Positions 11,098 through 22,594 of a stretch of DNA of 64,000 nt are shown here, piece after piece. The translations under genes were made by a program, and so were the position numbers. Under the pieces are notes generated by a model. The model saw only the letters and a program-made list of their open reading frames with translations, did not search any database and was not told the origin of the DNA. Positions within the stretch are counted from its first letter, which is position 1; each line of letters opens with the position of its first letter. This DNA comes from Zea mays (Eukaryota > Streptophyta > Magnoliopsida > Poales > Poaceae), in contig NC_050100.1 in assembly GCF_902167145.1 (NCBI RefSeq), positions 213,646,081-213,710,080 on the forward strand. Reading direction: 5' to 3'.

Positions 11098-12784
11098 TGT
11101 AGGATCTAGGACACCGGCTAGAGGGGGGGTGAATAGACGGTTTTGACTAAAAACAACAATACTAAGTAAATTTAATCAATACAACAAGAGGAATAAATTT
11201 ACTAGTGTCAATAAGTAAACAATGTATGAAAGACAACTACGGAGATTGAATACTTGAAGAACAATAAGCAAAACACTAATCAATTGCAAGGCAATAAGTA
11301 ATGCTAGAAGGAATAGACACCGAAATTTATCCCGTGGTATCGGTGATTTGCCGATCACCCCTAATCCACGTTGAGGTGGACTTCAAGCTCTCACTTGCTC
11401 CTCTATCAAGACACGACTTGATCTTTGAGCCAAGTGGACAAGAAATCACTCAATACCTCGATTCCACTAATGTCACCTTTGCCGCTCCGGCGAGGTAGGC
11501 GCGAACCCCTCACAATCAACACCGCGGCTTCTCCACAATCTTCTTGGAGAGCTCGACGGAGACAATCACCCGAGCCGTCTAGGAGGCGGCAACCTCCAAG
11601 AGTAACAAGCCAACGACGCTTGCTCGGTGTACCACCTAGTGCCTCAAGAATCACCAAATGATGCAAATGCACTAGGAACCCTCAATCTCTCACTAGAATG
11701 CAATCTCAAGCAAAGAGTGTGAGAGAGTGAGTTGGAGGATCACAAATGAGCTCAATGTGTGCAAGGAATGGCCAAGAGAGGTCTCACACACGAGCTACCC
11801 TTCTATTTATAGTCCCCCATCTAAAACCAACCGTTATGTGCAAAAGGGGGCAGTTCTGCGCACACGCGGACCGTCCGCGCCCTAGGGCCGGACGGTCCGC
11901 CGTACACCATAACGGCTATAATGACCGTTGAAACATGTCAGAGCAGACTCAAAAGGTGGGTCCGGACAGTCCGCCCTTCAAGGCCGGACCGTCCGCGACC
12001 TAGCAATTTCAAACACCCGAGCCTCGGATCAAACGGAGTTAACACACGCGGACCGTCCGGCTATAAATCCCGGACCGTCCGCGACCTGAGACAGTACTGT
12101 CCGGACTGGTCCCCCGGACCGTCCGTAGTACAAACCAATAAAAACACACAGTCCCTGTCCAAAAACGAGTTATACACATGCGGACCGTCCGCGCCTCACA
12201 GGCGGACCGTCCGGCTATAATTCAGGCACTGACCCGAAGCCACCTTCCTCTGGTCAGGACTGCGGACGGTCCGGCCCTAAGGCCCGGACGGTCCGCAGTG
12301 CAATTGAACACAGAGTCAACACAAATGGTCAAACCCCGGACCCTCTGGAGGATCGCGGACGGTCCGCCCCCAAGGGCCGGACAGTCCGCGCGACCAAGAC
12401 TTTTCAAATTTCAAACATGCTTTTGAATGAACTTTTAACTCACGAAATGAGAAGCGTTGTTAGCCCTTATGCAAATGCAACTACTTGATGCTCTATGAGG
12501 CACTAAGTTTTACACAGATCTAAGTCATTGACCCCTCTTAATAGTACGGCTATCTAGCCTACTAATCCGGTCAGGTATCTTCTCTAAACACCTCAAGACC
12601 GGCAAAAGTAAAACCTATATTATACCTTTGCCTTCATCTGATCCACAACCAATGCGTATGACTCTTCAACATTTCCTGTTCTATGTGGTCCAACCCTGCA
12701 TTCTTATTTCTCCAAGAATCGTTAGTCCACAAGTAGTTGTCATTAATTACCAAAACATTACCAAAGGGGCCTAGATGATTCACA
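11098..12784 (-). repeat. Solo LTR (S1) of a Sirevirus-type element, antisense
   Basis: It is 1687 bp, from tgtagg to cttca-type end ...tcaca, flanked by acttc at 11093-11097 and 12785-12789. No internal retroviral domain is present, so this is a solo LTR left by recombination between two LTRs. Read on the minus strand it ends with the C-rich ctattcacccccc...tctag typical of the other Sirevirus LTRs here, and has a TATA box (ctataaatag, complement of 11804-11813). Arrays of GCGGACCGTCCGC-like palindromes span 11867-12393. Removing it rejoins the RNase H reading frame of G1. Confidence 0.93.
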
Positions 12785-13625
12785 ACTTCCCGGCGTCCAA
12801 CAATGTGGCTGAGTACGAGGCTCTGGTCAACGGGTTGCGCATCGCCATCGAGCTAGGGGTCCGACGCCTCGACGCTCGCGGCGATTCGCAGCTCGTCATC
12901 GACCAAGTCATGAAGAACTCCCACTGCTGTGACCCGAAGATGGAAGCCTACTGCGATGAGGTTCGGCGCCTGGAAGACAAGTTCTACGGGCTCGAGCTCA
13001 ACCACATCGCCCGACGCTACAACGAGACTACGGACGAGCTGGCTAAAATAGCCTCGGGGCGAACAATGGTTCCCTGGACGTCTTCTCCCGAGACCTGCAT
13101 CAACCCTCCGTCAAGACCGACGACACCCCCGAGCCCGAGAAGGCCTCGGCCGAGCCTGAGGCACCCTCGGCTCAGTCCGAGGTACCCTCGGCTCGGCCCG
13201 AGGCACCCTCGGCCCAACCTGAGGCACCCTCGGCTCAGTCCGAGGTACCCTCGGCTCGGCCCGAGGCACCCTCGGCCCAGCCCGAGGCACCCTCGGTTCG
13301 GCCCGAGGTACCCTCGGCCCCCGAGGGTGAGGCACTGCGCATCGAGGAGGAGCGAAGCGGGGTCACGCCTAATCGAAACTGGCAGACCCCGTACCTGCAA
13401 TATCTCCACCGAGGAGAGCTACCCCTCGACCGAGCCGAAGCTCGGCGGTTGGCGCGGTGCGCCAAGTCGTTCGTCTTGCTGGTAGATGGGAAGGAGCTCT
13501 ACCACCGCAGCCCCTCAGGCATCCTCCAGCGATGCATCCCCATCGCCGAAGGTCAGGAGCTCCTACAAGAGATATACTCGGGGGCTTGCGGCCATCACGC
13601 AGCACCTCGAGCCCTTGTTGGAAAC
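12785..13625 (+). pseudogene. pol: G1 RNase H end, linker and start of integrase
   Basis: The sequence resumes exactly where 11097 stopped: ASNNVAEYEALVNGL (about 12797) is the conserved RNase H follow-on, with DSQLV downstream. Near 13073 two bases appear to be missing, shifting frame; the +1-shifted frame is then open to 13625. This stretch contains a Pro/Glu/Ala-rich tandem repeat (13155-13322) and then the N-terminal integrase region (QYLHRGELP, YSGACGHHA). It ends at the E2 insertion with TSD gaaac (13621-13625). Function: RNA strand removal and, further on, cDNA insertion. It is not translatable as it stands. Confidence 0.88.
13155..13322 (+). repeat. 21-bp coding minisatellite, 8 copies
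   Basis: Eight 21-bp units encode the heptad-length peptide PEAPSAQ or its variants (SEVPSAR, PEAPSVR, PEVPSAP) between RNase H and integrase of G1. A-B-C type units recur, suggesting a 63-bp higher-order duplication. The unit length is a multiple of three, so copy-number change keeps the frame. Confidence 0.88.
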
Positions 13626-14892
13626 TGAAAGGGAAATGTGCCCTTGGGCCATTTCTAAGTATTTTGGTGATTGGGTGCAAACACAAGTGCTTAAATGTGA
13701 AAATATGCTCATGGGTGAACAAAGTGCAAATCACAAGTAAAGGTATGTTTCTAAGCCTTAGTACATTAGTTTCGAATACTAATATTCTTGTCTAAGTGTT
13801 AGAAACAGGAAAAAGAAAAAGAAGTGGAGAGTGGCTGTGTACAGCCAAAGGCTGCTTCGGGCTGGGGCACCGGACTGTCCGGTGTGCACCGGACAGTGTC
13901 CGGTGCGCCAGACCAGCGCGGGGCAAACCAGCCGCTCTCGGGTTTTCTCCGGCGACTTCGGCTAAAATTCACCGGACTGTCCGGTGTGCACCGGACTGTC
14001 CGGTGAGCCAACGGTCGGCCGGGCCAACGGTCGGCCGCGCGATCCGCGCGCGACACGTGGCCGAGCCAACGGTCGGAAAGGGGCACCGGACTGTCCGGTG
14101 TGCACCGGACATGTCCGGTGCGCCAACGGCGCCCAGATCTGCAACAGACAGCAACGGTCGGATGCGCTGTTTATGGAAATAAATCGGGCACCGGACAGTG
14201 TCCGGTGTGCACCGGACTGTCCGGTGCGCCCGACGACAGAAGGCAAGGATAGCCTTCCCGATGTGTTCTCAACGGCTCCTAGCTGCCTTGGGGCTATAAA
14301 AGGGACCCCTAGGCGCATGGAGGAGTACACCAAGCATTCCTACAACACTCCTAAGCACCAAGACATCGATCTCGCGCATTTGTTTCATTGTGATAGCATA
14401 TAGAGCTCTTGTGGAGTTGTGAACTCTTTGAGTTGTGTTGCGAGCTCTTGTTGCGACTTGTGTGCGTGCTGTTGCTCTGATCTTTTGAAGTCTTGTGTGT
14501 GTTGCTCATCCCCTCCCTTGCTCCGTGATTCTCTGTGAACATCTTTTGTAAGGGCGAGAGGCTCCAAGTTGTGGAGATTCCTCGCAAACGGGATTGAGAA
14601 AAGAAAAGCAAGAACACCGTGGTATTCAAGTTGATCATTGGATCACTTGAGAGGAGTTGAGTGCAACTCTCGTCCATTGGGACGCCACAACGTGGAGTAG
14701 GCAAGTTTTTGTACTTGGCCGAACCACGGGATAACCACCGTGTCATCTCTGTGATTGATTTCTTGTGGTTATTGCGTTTTGACTCCTCTCTAGCCACTTG
14801 GCCATACTTGTACTAACACTTAACAAGTTTTTGTGGCTTAAGTTTTGAAGTTTTACAGGATCACCTATTCACCCCCCCTCTAGGTGCTCTCA
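13626..14892 (+). repeat. 5' LTR of E2
   Basis: It is 1267 bp, from tgaaaggg to ctctca. Palindrome clusters lie at 13867-13909, 13970-14005, 14092-14123 and 14187-14230, and a TATA box (tataaaa) at 14295-14301. It drives the genomic transcript. Confidence 0.97.
13867..14230 (+). promoter_or_regulatory. Palindrome array in Sirevirus U3
   Basis: Repeated CACCGGACTGTCCGGTG palindromes, often in head-to-head pairs joined by tg, lie 70-430 bp upstream of the TATA box. Palindrome arrays in maize Sirevirus LTRs have been described. A role as transcription-factor sites or as hairpins feeding small-RNA production is inference. Confidence 0.75.
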
Positions 14893-14894
14893 AT

Positions 14895-14907
14895 TGGTAT
14901 CAGAGCC
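14895..14907 (+). other. Primer-binding site of E2 (tRNA-iMet type)
   Basis: tggtatcagagcc starts two bases after the 5' LTR end. It matches the common copia primer site complementary to initiator-Met tRNA, which primes minus-strand cDNA. Confidence 0.88.
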
Positions 14908-14942
14908 GTTCTCTTCAAGAAAGGGACTAACCGCCCGAAGAG

Positions 14943-17321
14943 ATGGATCCTAAAGGGAAGGGAATCGTGATCAACGACAAGGAAAAGGAGTCCTTCGTCA
15001 ACAAGCCAAACGATGATAAATCCAACGACTCTGGCTCGGGCCACAGACGTAAAGATGGGAAGAAGAAGAAGACAAGGCGCATCAAGGAGATCGTCTACTA
15101 CGACAGCGACGAATCCTCTTCTTCCCAAAAGGACGACGACAACGACTACAGGAAGACGGTCAATTCGAACTTTTCATTTGATTATTCTCGTATTCCACAT
15201 AGTTCGAATTCGCATTTGCTTTCCATTCCTCTCGGCAAACCTCCACACTTTGATGGGGAGGACTACGGATTTTGGAGTCACAAAATGCGTAGTCACTTAT
15301 TCTCTCTTCATCCAAGCATATGGGAGATTGTAGAGAATGGAATGAAATTTGATAGCTCGGATAGTCCTATGCTTATAAATGAACAAATCCATAGAAATGC
15401 ACAAGCTACTACTGTTCTTTTAGCATCTTTGTGCAGGGAAGAATACAATAAGGTGAGCGGCTTGGACAATGCCAAGCAGATATGGGACACCCTCAAGATC
15501 TCTCACGAGGGCAACGACGTCACCATGCTCACCAAGATGGAGTTGGTAGAGGGCGAACTTGGAAGATTTGCTATGATAAGGGGGGAGGAGCCAACCCAAA
15601 CATACAACCGGCTCAAAACCCTTGTCAACAAGATAAGGAGCTATGGAAGCACGCGATGGACGGACCACGACGTCGTCCGCCTAATGCTAAGGTCCTTTAC
15701 CGTTCTTGATCCTCATTTGGTGAATAATATTCGTGAGAATCCCAGGTACACCAAAATGTCGCCCGAAGAAATTCTTGGAAAATTTGTAAGCGGGCGGATG
15801 ATGATCAAGGAGGCGAGGTACGTCGATGACGCGTTGAACGGTCCAATCCACGAGCCTCAACCCATTGCTCTCAAGGCATCGAGAAGCAAGGAGGCACTAC
15901 CAAGCAAGGTGGCGCAAATTGAGGCGGCCGGGCTTAATGATGAAGAAATGGCTCTCATCATTAAGCGCTTCAAGACGGCGTTAAGGGGTCGCAAGGAGCA
16001 TCCCAACAAGACCAAGACGAAGGGGAAGCGCTCATGCTTCAAGTGTGGTAAGATTGGTCACTTTATTGCTAATTGTCCCGATAATGATAGTGACCAGGAA
16101 AAGAAGAGTGGGAAATGGGAAAAGAAGAAGAATTACAAGAAGGCAAAGGGCGAGGCTCATATTGGAAAGGAGTGGGATTCGGATTGCTCCTCGTCCGACT
16201 CCGACAACGAAGGACTCGCCGCCACCGCCTTCAACAAGTCATCCCTCTTCCCCAACGAGCATCACACGTGCCTCATGGCTAAGGAGAAGAAAGTAAGTAC
16301 TCGAAACTCTACTTATGCTTCTTCAAGTGAGGACGAATCTAGTGATGAGGATGAAGTAGATTATTCATGTTTGTTCAAGGGCTTAGATAGATCTAAGATA
16401 GACAAAATTAATGAATTAATTGATGCCTTGAATGAAAAGAATATACTTTTAGAAAAGCAAGAGGATTTGTTGTATGAAGAACATGATAAGTTTGTAGAGG
16501 CTCAAAAATCCCTTGCATTAGAAATTAAGAGGAATGAAATGCTTACTTGTGAATTGTCTACATGCCATGATTCAATTTCAAAATTAAAGAGCATCAATGA
16601 TGACTTAAATGCTAAACTAGTAAAAGCACAAAAATCCAACTCTCGTGTTGAACATGTTGAAATTTGCACTAAGTGTAAGGATGTTGATATTAATGCTTGT
16701 AGTGAACACTTAGTTTCCATTTCAAAATTGAGTGATGAAGTGGCTAGTCTTAATACTCAACTTAAGACTAGCAAAAGTGATTTTGAAAAACTAAAATTTG
16801 CTAGGGATGCCTACACGGTTGGTAGACACCCCTCAATTAAGGATGGACTTGGCTTCAAAAGGGAAGCCAAGAACTTAACAAGCCATAAGGCTCCCATTCC
16901 CGCCAAGGAGAAAGGGAAGGCCCCTATGGCTACTAGTGCTAAAAGGAACCATGCCTTTTTGTATCATGATAAAAGACAAACTAGAAATAGAAGTTATGAT
17001 GCTTTTGATTCATATGTTTATGATTCTCATGCCATGTTTGCTCCTAGTTCTTCTTATGTGTATGATAGAAATGTTACTAGGAGAAATGTTGTTCCTAAAA
17101 GAAATGTTGCAAATGTTCATAGAAAAGTAGTGAATGAACCCTCTACAATTTATTGTGCTTTGAATGCTTCATTTACAATTTGTAGAAAGGATAGAAAAGT
17201 AATTGCTAGGAAGTTAGGGGCAAAATGCAAAGGTGATAAAACTTGCATTTGGGTCCCTAAGGAAATTGTGACTAACCTTGTAGGACCCAACAAGAGTTGG
17301 GTACCTAAGTCCCAAGCCTAA
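14943..17321 (+). CDS. gag: Sirevirus Gag polyprotein (E2), intact
   Basis: A 792-codon open frame encodes the structural polyprotein of the virus-like particle. The ATG at 14943 is the first in-frame start after the primer site. The first 80 residues are charged and Ser/Lys-rich. A capsid region of the copia Gag type follows (WEIVENGM, YNRLKTLVNKI), then one CCHC zinc knuckle (CFKCGKIGHFIANC, residues near 365) and a basic patch. An acidic Ser-rich stretch and a long coiled-coil-like region (residues about 480-620) come next. The long Gag and coiled-coil tail suit Sireviruses, whose Gag is known to be large. The TAA at 17319-17321 is followed by an acceptor-like ttgccttgcag (AG at 17333-17334), and pol continues in the +1 frame. 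No lesion was seen. Confidence 0.95.
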   Translation: MDPKGKGIVINDKEKESFVNKPNDDKSNDSGSGHRRKDGKKKKTRRIKEIVYYDSDESSSSQKDDDNDYRKTVNSNFSFDYSRIPHSSNSHLLSIPLGKPPHFDGEDYGFWSHKMRSHLFSLHPSIWEIVENGMKFDSSDSPMLINEQIHRNAQATTVLLASLCREEYNKVSGLDNAKQIWDTLKISHEGNDVTMLTKMELVEGELGRFAMIRGEEPTQTYNRLKTLVNKIRSYGSTRWTDHDVVRLMLRSFTVLDPHLVNNIRENPRYTKMSPEEILGKFVSGRMMIKEARYVDDALNGPIHEPQPIALKASRSKEALPSKVAQIEAAGLNDEEMALIIKRFKTALRGRKEHPNKTKTKGKRSCFKCGKIGHFIANCPDNDSDQEKKSGKWEKKKNYKKAKGEAHIGKEWDSDCSSSDSDNEGLAATAFNKSSLFPNEHHTCLMAKEKKVSTRNSTYASSSEDESSDEDEVDYSCLFKGLDRSKIDKINELIDALNEKNILLEKQEDLLYEEHDKFVEAQKSLALEIKRNEMLTCELSTCHDSISKLKSINDDLNAKLVKAQKSNSRVEHVEICTKCKDVDINACSEHLVSISKLSDEVASLNTQLKTSKSDFEKLKFARDAYTVGRHPSIKDGLGFKREAKNLTSHKAPIPAKEKGKAPMATSAKRNHAFLYHDKRQTRNRSYDAFDSYVYDSHAMFAPSSSYVYDRNVTRRNVVPKRNVANVHRKVVNEPSTIYCALNASFTICRKDRKVIARKLGAKCKGDKTCIWVPKEIVTNLVGPNKSWVPKSQA

Positions 17322-17328
17322 ATTTGCC

Positions 17329-20300
17329 TTGCAGGTTTATGCATCCGGGGGTTCAAGCTGGATTATCGACAGCGGATGCACAAACCATATGACGGGGGAG
17401 AAGAAGTTGTTCACCTCCTACGTCAAGAATAAAGATTCCCAAGATTCAATTATATTCGGTGATGGGAATCAAGGCAAGGTAAAAGGTTTAGGTAAAATTG
17501 CAATTTCTAATGAGCACTCCATATCTAATGTGTTTTTAGTTGAGTCTCTTGGATATAATCTGCTATCTGTGAGTCAATTATGCAATATGGGGTATAACTG
17601 TCTATTTACAAATGTAGATGTGTCTGTCTTTAGAAGAAGTGATGGTTCACTAGCTTTTAAGGGTGTATTAGACGACAAACTTTATTTAGTTGATTTTGCA
17701 AAAGAAGAGGCCGGTCTAGATGCATGCTTAATAGCTAAGACTAGCATGGGCTGGCTGTGGCATCGCCGCTTAGCACATGTGGGGATGAAGAACCTTCACA
17801 AGCTTCTAAAGGGAGAACACGTGATAGGTTTGACTAACGTGCATTTCGAAAAAGATAGACCTTGTGCAGCTTGTCAAGCAGGTAAACAAGTGGGGGGAGC
17901 GCATCACAGCAAGAACGTGATGACCACTTCAAGACCCCTGGAGCTGCTGCATATGGACCTCTTCGGACCTGTCGCCTATCTGAGCATAGGAGGGAGTAAG
18001 TATGGTTTAGTTATTGTTGATGACTTTTCCCGCTTCACTTGGGTGTTCTTTTTGCAGGATAAGTCTGAAACCCAAGGGACCCTCAAGCGCTTCCTCAGGA
18101 GAGCTCAAAATGAGTTCGAGCTCAAGGTGAAGAAGATAAGGAGCGACAACGGGTCCGAGTTCAAGAACCTTCAAGTGGAGGAGTTCCTTGAAGAGGAAGG
18201 GATCAAGCACGAGTTCTCCGCTCCCTACACACCACAGCAAAATGGTGTGGTAGAGAGGAAGAACAGGACGCTCATCGATATGGCGAGGACGATGCTAGGA
18301 GAGTTCAAGACCCCCGAGTGCTTTTGGACGGAAGCCGTTAACACTGCTTGCCACGCCATCAACAGGGTCTACCTTCATCGCCTCCTCAAGAAGACGTCGT
18401 ATGAGCTACTAACCGGTAACAAACCCAATGTATCGTACTTTCGTGTTTTTGGGAGTAAATGCTACATTCTAGTGAAGAAGGGTAGAAATTCTAAGTTTGC
18501 TCCCAAAGCTGTAGAAGGGTTTTTATTAGGTTATGACTCAAATACAAAGGCGTATAGAGTCTTCAACAAATCATCGGGTTTGGTTGAAGTCTCTAGCGAC
18601 GTTGTATTTGATGAGACTAATGGCTCTCCAAGAGAGCAAGTTGTTGATTGTGATGATGCAGATGAAGAAGACGTTCCAACGGCCGCCATACGCACCATGG
18701 CGATTGGAGAAGTGCGGCCACAGGAACAAGATGAGCAAGACCAACCCTCTTCCTCAATTATGATGCAACCCCCGACTCAAGACGATGAACAGGTTCATCA
18801 ACAGGAGGCGTGTGATCAAGGGGGAGCACAAGATGATCATGTGATGGAGGAAGATGCGCAACCAGCACCTCCAACCCAAGTTCGAGCGATGATTCAAAGG
18901 GATCATCCCGTCGACCAAATTCTGGGTGATATTAGCAAGGGAGTAACTACTTGATCTCGATTAGTTAATTTTTGTGAGCATTACTCTTTTGTCTCTTCTA
19001 TTGAGCCTTTCAGGGTAGAGGAGGCCTTACTAGATCCGGATTGGGTATTGGCCATGCAGGAGGAGCTCAACAACTTCAAGCGCAATGAAGTTTGGACACT
19101 GGTGCCTCGTCCGAAGAAAAATGTTGTGGGAACCAAGTGGGTGTTTCGCAACAAACAGGACGAGCACGGGGTGGTGACAAGGAACAAGGCTCGACTTGTG
19201 GCAAAAGGTTATGCCCAAGTCGCAGGTTTGGACTTTGAGGAGACGTTTGCTCCTGTGGCTAGGCTAGAATCAATTCGTATCTTGCTAGCATATGCCGCTC
19301 ACCATTCTTTCAGGTTGTACCAAATGGATGTGAAGAGCGCTTTCCTCAACGGGCCAATTAAGGAGGAGGTGTACGTGGAGCAACCCCCTGGCTTCGAGGA
19401 TGAACGGTTCCCCGACCACGTGTGTAAGCTCTCTAAGGCGCTCTATGGACTTAAGCAAGCCCCAAGATCATGGTATGAATGCCTTAGAGACTTTTTAATT
19501 GCTAATGCTTTCAAGGTTGGGAAAGCCGATCCAACTCTTTTTACAAAGACATGTGATGGTGATTTGTTTGTGTGCCAAATTTATGTCGATTACATAATAT
19601 TTGGTTCTACTAACCAAAAGTCTTGTGAAGAGTTTAGCAGGGTGATGACGCAGAAATTCGAGATGTCGATGATGGGCGAGTTGAACTACTTCCTTGGATT
19701 CCAAGTGAAGCAACTCAAGGACGGTACCTTCATCTCCCAAACGAAGTACACGCAAGATCTGCTAAAGCGGTTTGGGATGAAGGACGCCAAGCCCGCAAAG
19801 ACTCCGATGGGGACCGACGGACACACCGACCTCAACAAAGGAGGTAAGTCCGTTGATCAAAAAGCATACCGGTCAATGATAGGTTCTTTGCTTTACTTAT
19901 GTGCTAGTAGACCAGACATTATGCTTAGCGTATGCATGTGTGCTAGATTTCAATCCGATCCTAAGGACTGTCACTTAGTGGCGGTAAAGCGAATTCTTAG
20001 ATACTTGGTTGCTACGCCTTGCTTCGGGCTCTGGTATCCAAAGGGGTCTACCTTTGACTTAGTTGGATACTCAGACTCCGACTATGCTGGATGTAAGGTC
20101 GATAGGAAGAGTACATCGGGGACGTGCCAATTCTTAGGAAGGTCCCTGGTGTCATGGAACTCTAAGAAACAAACCTCCGTTGCCCTATCCACCGCTGAGG
20201 CCGAGTACGTTGCCGCAGGTCAGTGTTGCGCGCAACTACTTTGGATGAGGCAAACCCTCCGGGACTTTGGCTACAATCTGAGCAAAGTCCCACTCCTATG

Positions 20301-20535
20301 TGACAATGAGAGTGCTATCCGCATGGCGGAGAATCCTGTTGAGCACAGCCGCACAAAGCACATAGACATCCGGCATCACTTTTTGAGAGACCACCAGCAA
20401 AAGGGAGATATCGAAGTGTTTCATGTTAGCACCGAGAACCAGCTAGCCGATATCTTCACTAAGCCTCTAGATGAGAAGACCTTTTGCAGGTTGCGTAGTG
20501 AGCTAAATGTCTTAGATTCGCGGAACCTGGATTGA
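17329..20535 (+). pseudogene. pol: Sirevirus pol (E2) with nonsense codon and YVDY in RT
   Basis: One frame holds protease (IIDSGC, about 17365), integrase zinc region (HRRLAH, CAACQ), integrase catalytic D, D and E, RT and RNase H. A TGA at 18952-18954 replaces the codon that reads CGT in E1 and CGA in E3, in the linker between integrase and RT; the next base context tctcga fits loss of a CGA. The RT catalytic box reads YVDY: codon tac at 19591-19593, where E1 and E3 have gac (Asp). That second Asp coordinates the metal ions, so polymerase activity should be lost even if the stop were bypassed. RNase H motifs (SDSDYAG, DNESAI) remain. Start is uncertain because pol has no obvious own ATG; the coding part after the acceptor begins at 17335. 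Confidence 0.95.
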
Positions 20536-21325
20536 ATTGTAGCATACATGTATTTATGCTTTTGATCATGTTCCTTGTTGCATTTTGTTGCTTATTGTGG
20601 TGCTCAAGTTGTACAAACACTCCCTGGACCTCACAAGTCCGTTGCAAAGTGATGCACATGTTTAGGGGGAGATGTGTTACAACTTGACCCTTTGAGACTA
20701 ACCATGAGTTTGAGTTTGATGATTTAGTCTCGAAGGAGGATTGAAAGGGAAAAGGTGGACTTGGATCATGAAAGACTTCCACTGCACTCCGATGAGAGGG
20801 TAACTAATTCCAAGTTCATCTCATGAAATCTTATTGCCATTTGCTCTTAATTGAAGACTTTGGTGAGGCAAAGAGGTTAAAGGGGCCAAGATTGATCCCG
20901 TTTTGGTGCTTGATGCCAAAGGGGGAGAAAATAAAGGCCAAAGCAATAAATGGATCAGCTACCACTTGAGAGATTTTGAAAATAGTAGAATAGAGTATTT
21001 GGTTTGTTCAAAACTCTTGCATTGTCTCTTTCGTCAAAAGTTGGCTTCTTGTGGGGAGAAGTATTGATTATGGGAATTAGGGGGAGTTTTTGAAATCTTT
21101 GATCAATCTCTTTTGGAATGACTCTCTTTATGCCTCAACATGTGTGTTTGACTTAGAGATAGAGATTTGAGTTTGATTAGCAAAAACAAACCAAGTGGTG
21201 GCAAAAGATGATCCATATATGCCAAAGTTGAATAAAACTCAAAGTTAGTTTTTATTTGAAGTGATTTTGCACTTGTTCTAGTTGCTTTATGTTGTGTTGG
21301 CATAAATCACCAAAAAGGGGGAGAT
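20536..21325 (+). other. E2 3' untranslated region with four polypurine tracts
   Basis: Noncoding. Purine blocks lie near 20665, 20930, 21079 and 21314; the last (caaaaagggggagat) abuts the LTR. Same layout as E1. Confidence 0.85.
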
Positions 21326-22594
21326 TGAAAGGGAAATGTGCCCTTGGGCCATTTCTAAGTATTTTGGTGATTGGGTGCAAACACAAGTGCTTAAATGTGA
21401 AAATATGCTCATGGGTGAACAAAGTGCAAATCACAAGTAAAGGTATGTTTCTAAGCCTTAGTACATTAGTTTCGAATACTAATATTCTTGTCTAAGTGTT
21501 AGAAACAGGAAAAAGAAAAAGAAGTGGAGAGTGGCTGTGTACAGCCAAAGGCTGCTTCGGGCTGGGGCACCGGACTGTCCGGTGTGCACCGGACAGTGTC
21601 CGGTGCGCCAGACCAGCGCGGGGCAAACCAGCCGCTCTCGGGTTTTCTCCGGCGACTTCGGCTAAAATTCACCGGACTGTCCGGTGTGCACCGGACTGTC
21701 CGGTGAGCCAACGGTCGGTCGGGCCAACGGTCGGCCGCGCGATCCGCGCGCGACACGTGGCCGAGCCAACGGTCGAAAAGGGGCACCGGACTGTCCGGTG
21801 TGCACCGGACATGTCCGGTGCGCCAACGGCGCCCAGATCTGCAACAGACAGCAACGGTCGGATGCGCTGTTTATGGAAATAAATCGGGCACCGGACAGTG
21901 TCCGGTGTGCACCGGACTGTCCGGTGCGCCCGACGACAGAAGGCAAGGATAGCCTTCCCGATGTGTTCTCAACGGCTCCTAGCTGCCTTGGGGCTATAAA
22001 AGGGACCCCTAGGCGCATGGAGGAGTACACCAAGCATTCCTACAACACTCCTAAGCACCAAGACATCGATCTCGCGCATTTGTTTCATTGTGATAGCATA
22101 TAGAGCTCTTGTGGAGTTGTGAACTCTTTGAGTTGTGTTGCGAGCTCTTGTTGCGACTTGTGTGCGTGCTGTTGCTCTGATCTTTTGAAGTCTTGTGTGT
22201 GTTGCTCATCCCCTCCCTTGCTCCGTGATTCTCTGTGAACATCTTTTGTAAGGGCGAGAGGCTCCAAGTTGTGGAGATTCCTCGCAAACGGGATTGAGAA
22301 AAGAAAAGCAAGAACACCGTGGTATTCAAGTTGATCATTGGATCACTTGAGAGGAGTTGAGTGCAACTCTCGTCCATTGGGACGCCACAACGTGGAGTAG
22401 GCAAGTTTTTGTACTTGGCCGAACCACGGGATAACCACCGTGTCATCTCTGTGATTGATTTCTTGTGGTTATTGCGTTTTGACTCCTCTCTAGCCACTTG
22501 GCCATACTTGTACTAACACTTAACAAGTTTTTGTGGCTTAAGTTTTGAAGTTTTACAGGATCACCTATTCACCCCCCCCCTCTAGGTGCTCTCA
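21326..22594 (+). repeat. 3' LTR of E2
   Basis: It is 1269 bp, with TATA at 21995-22001. Two substitutions and two extra C's are the only differences from the 5' LTR across its length, checked line by line. It ends in ctca, followed by gaaac (22595-22599). Confidence 0.97.

Larger units (their letters stand above)
13626..22594 (+). mobile_element. Complete Sirevirus (Ji/Opie type) element E2
   Basis: An 8969-bp element with both LTRs and the perfect TSD gaaac (13621-13625 and 22595-22599), inserted in the integrase N-terminal region of G1 in the same orientation. The two LTRs differ at only two positions (14019/21719 C-T, 14076/21776 G-A) plus a C-tract of seven versus nine, so the insertion is very recent. 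Gag is intact; pol has a nonsense codon and a missing RT catalytic aspartate. Confidence 0.98.

Noticed and set aside
13867..14230. Regularly repeated palindromes resembling a CRISPR array
   Set aside because: Spacing is irregular, there are no unique spacers, and it is a plant retrotransposon LTR.
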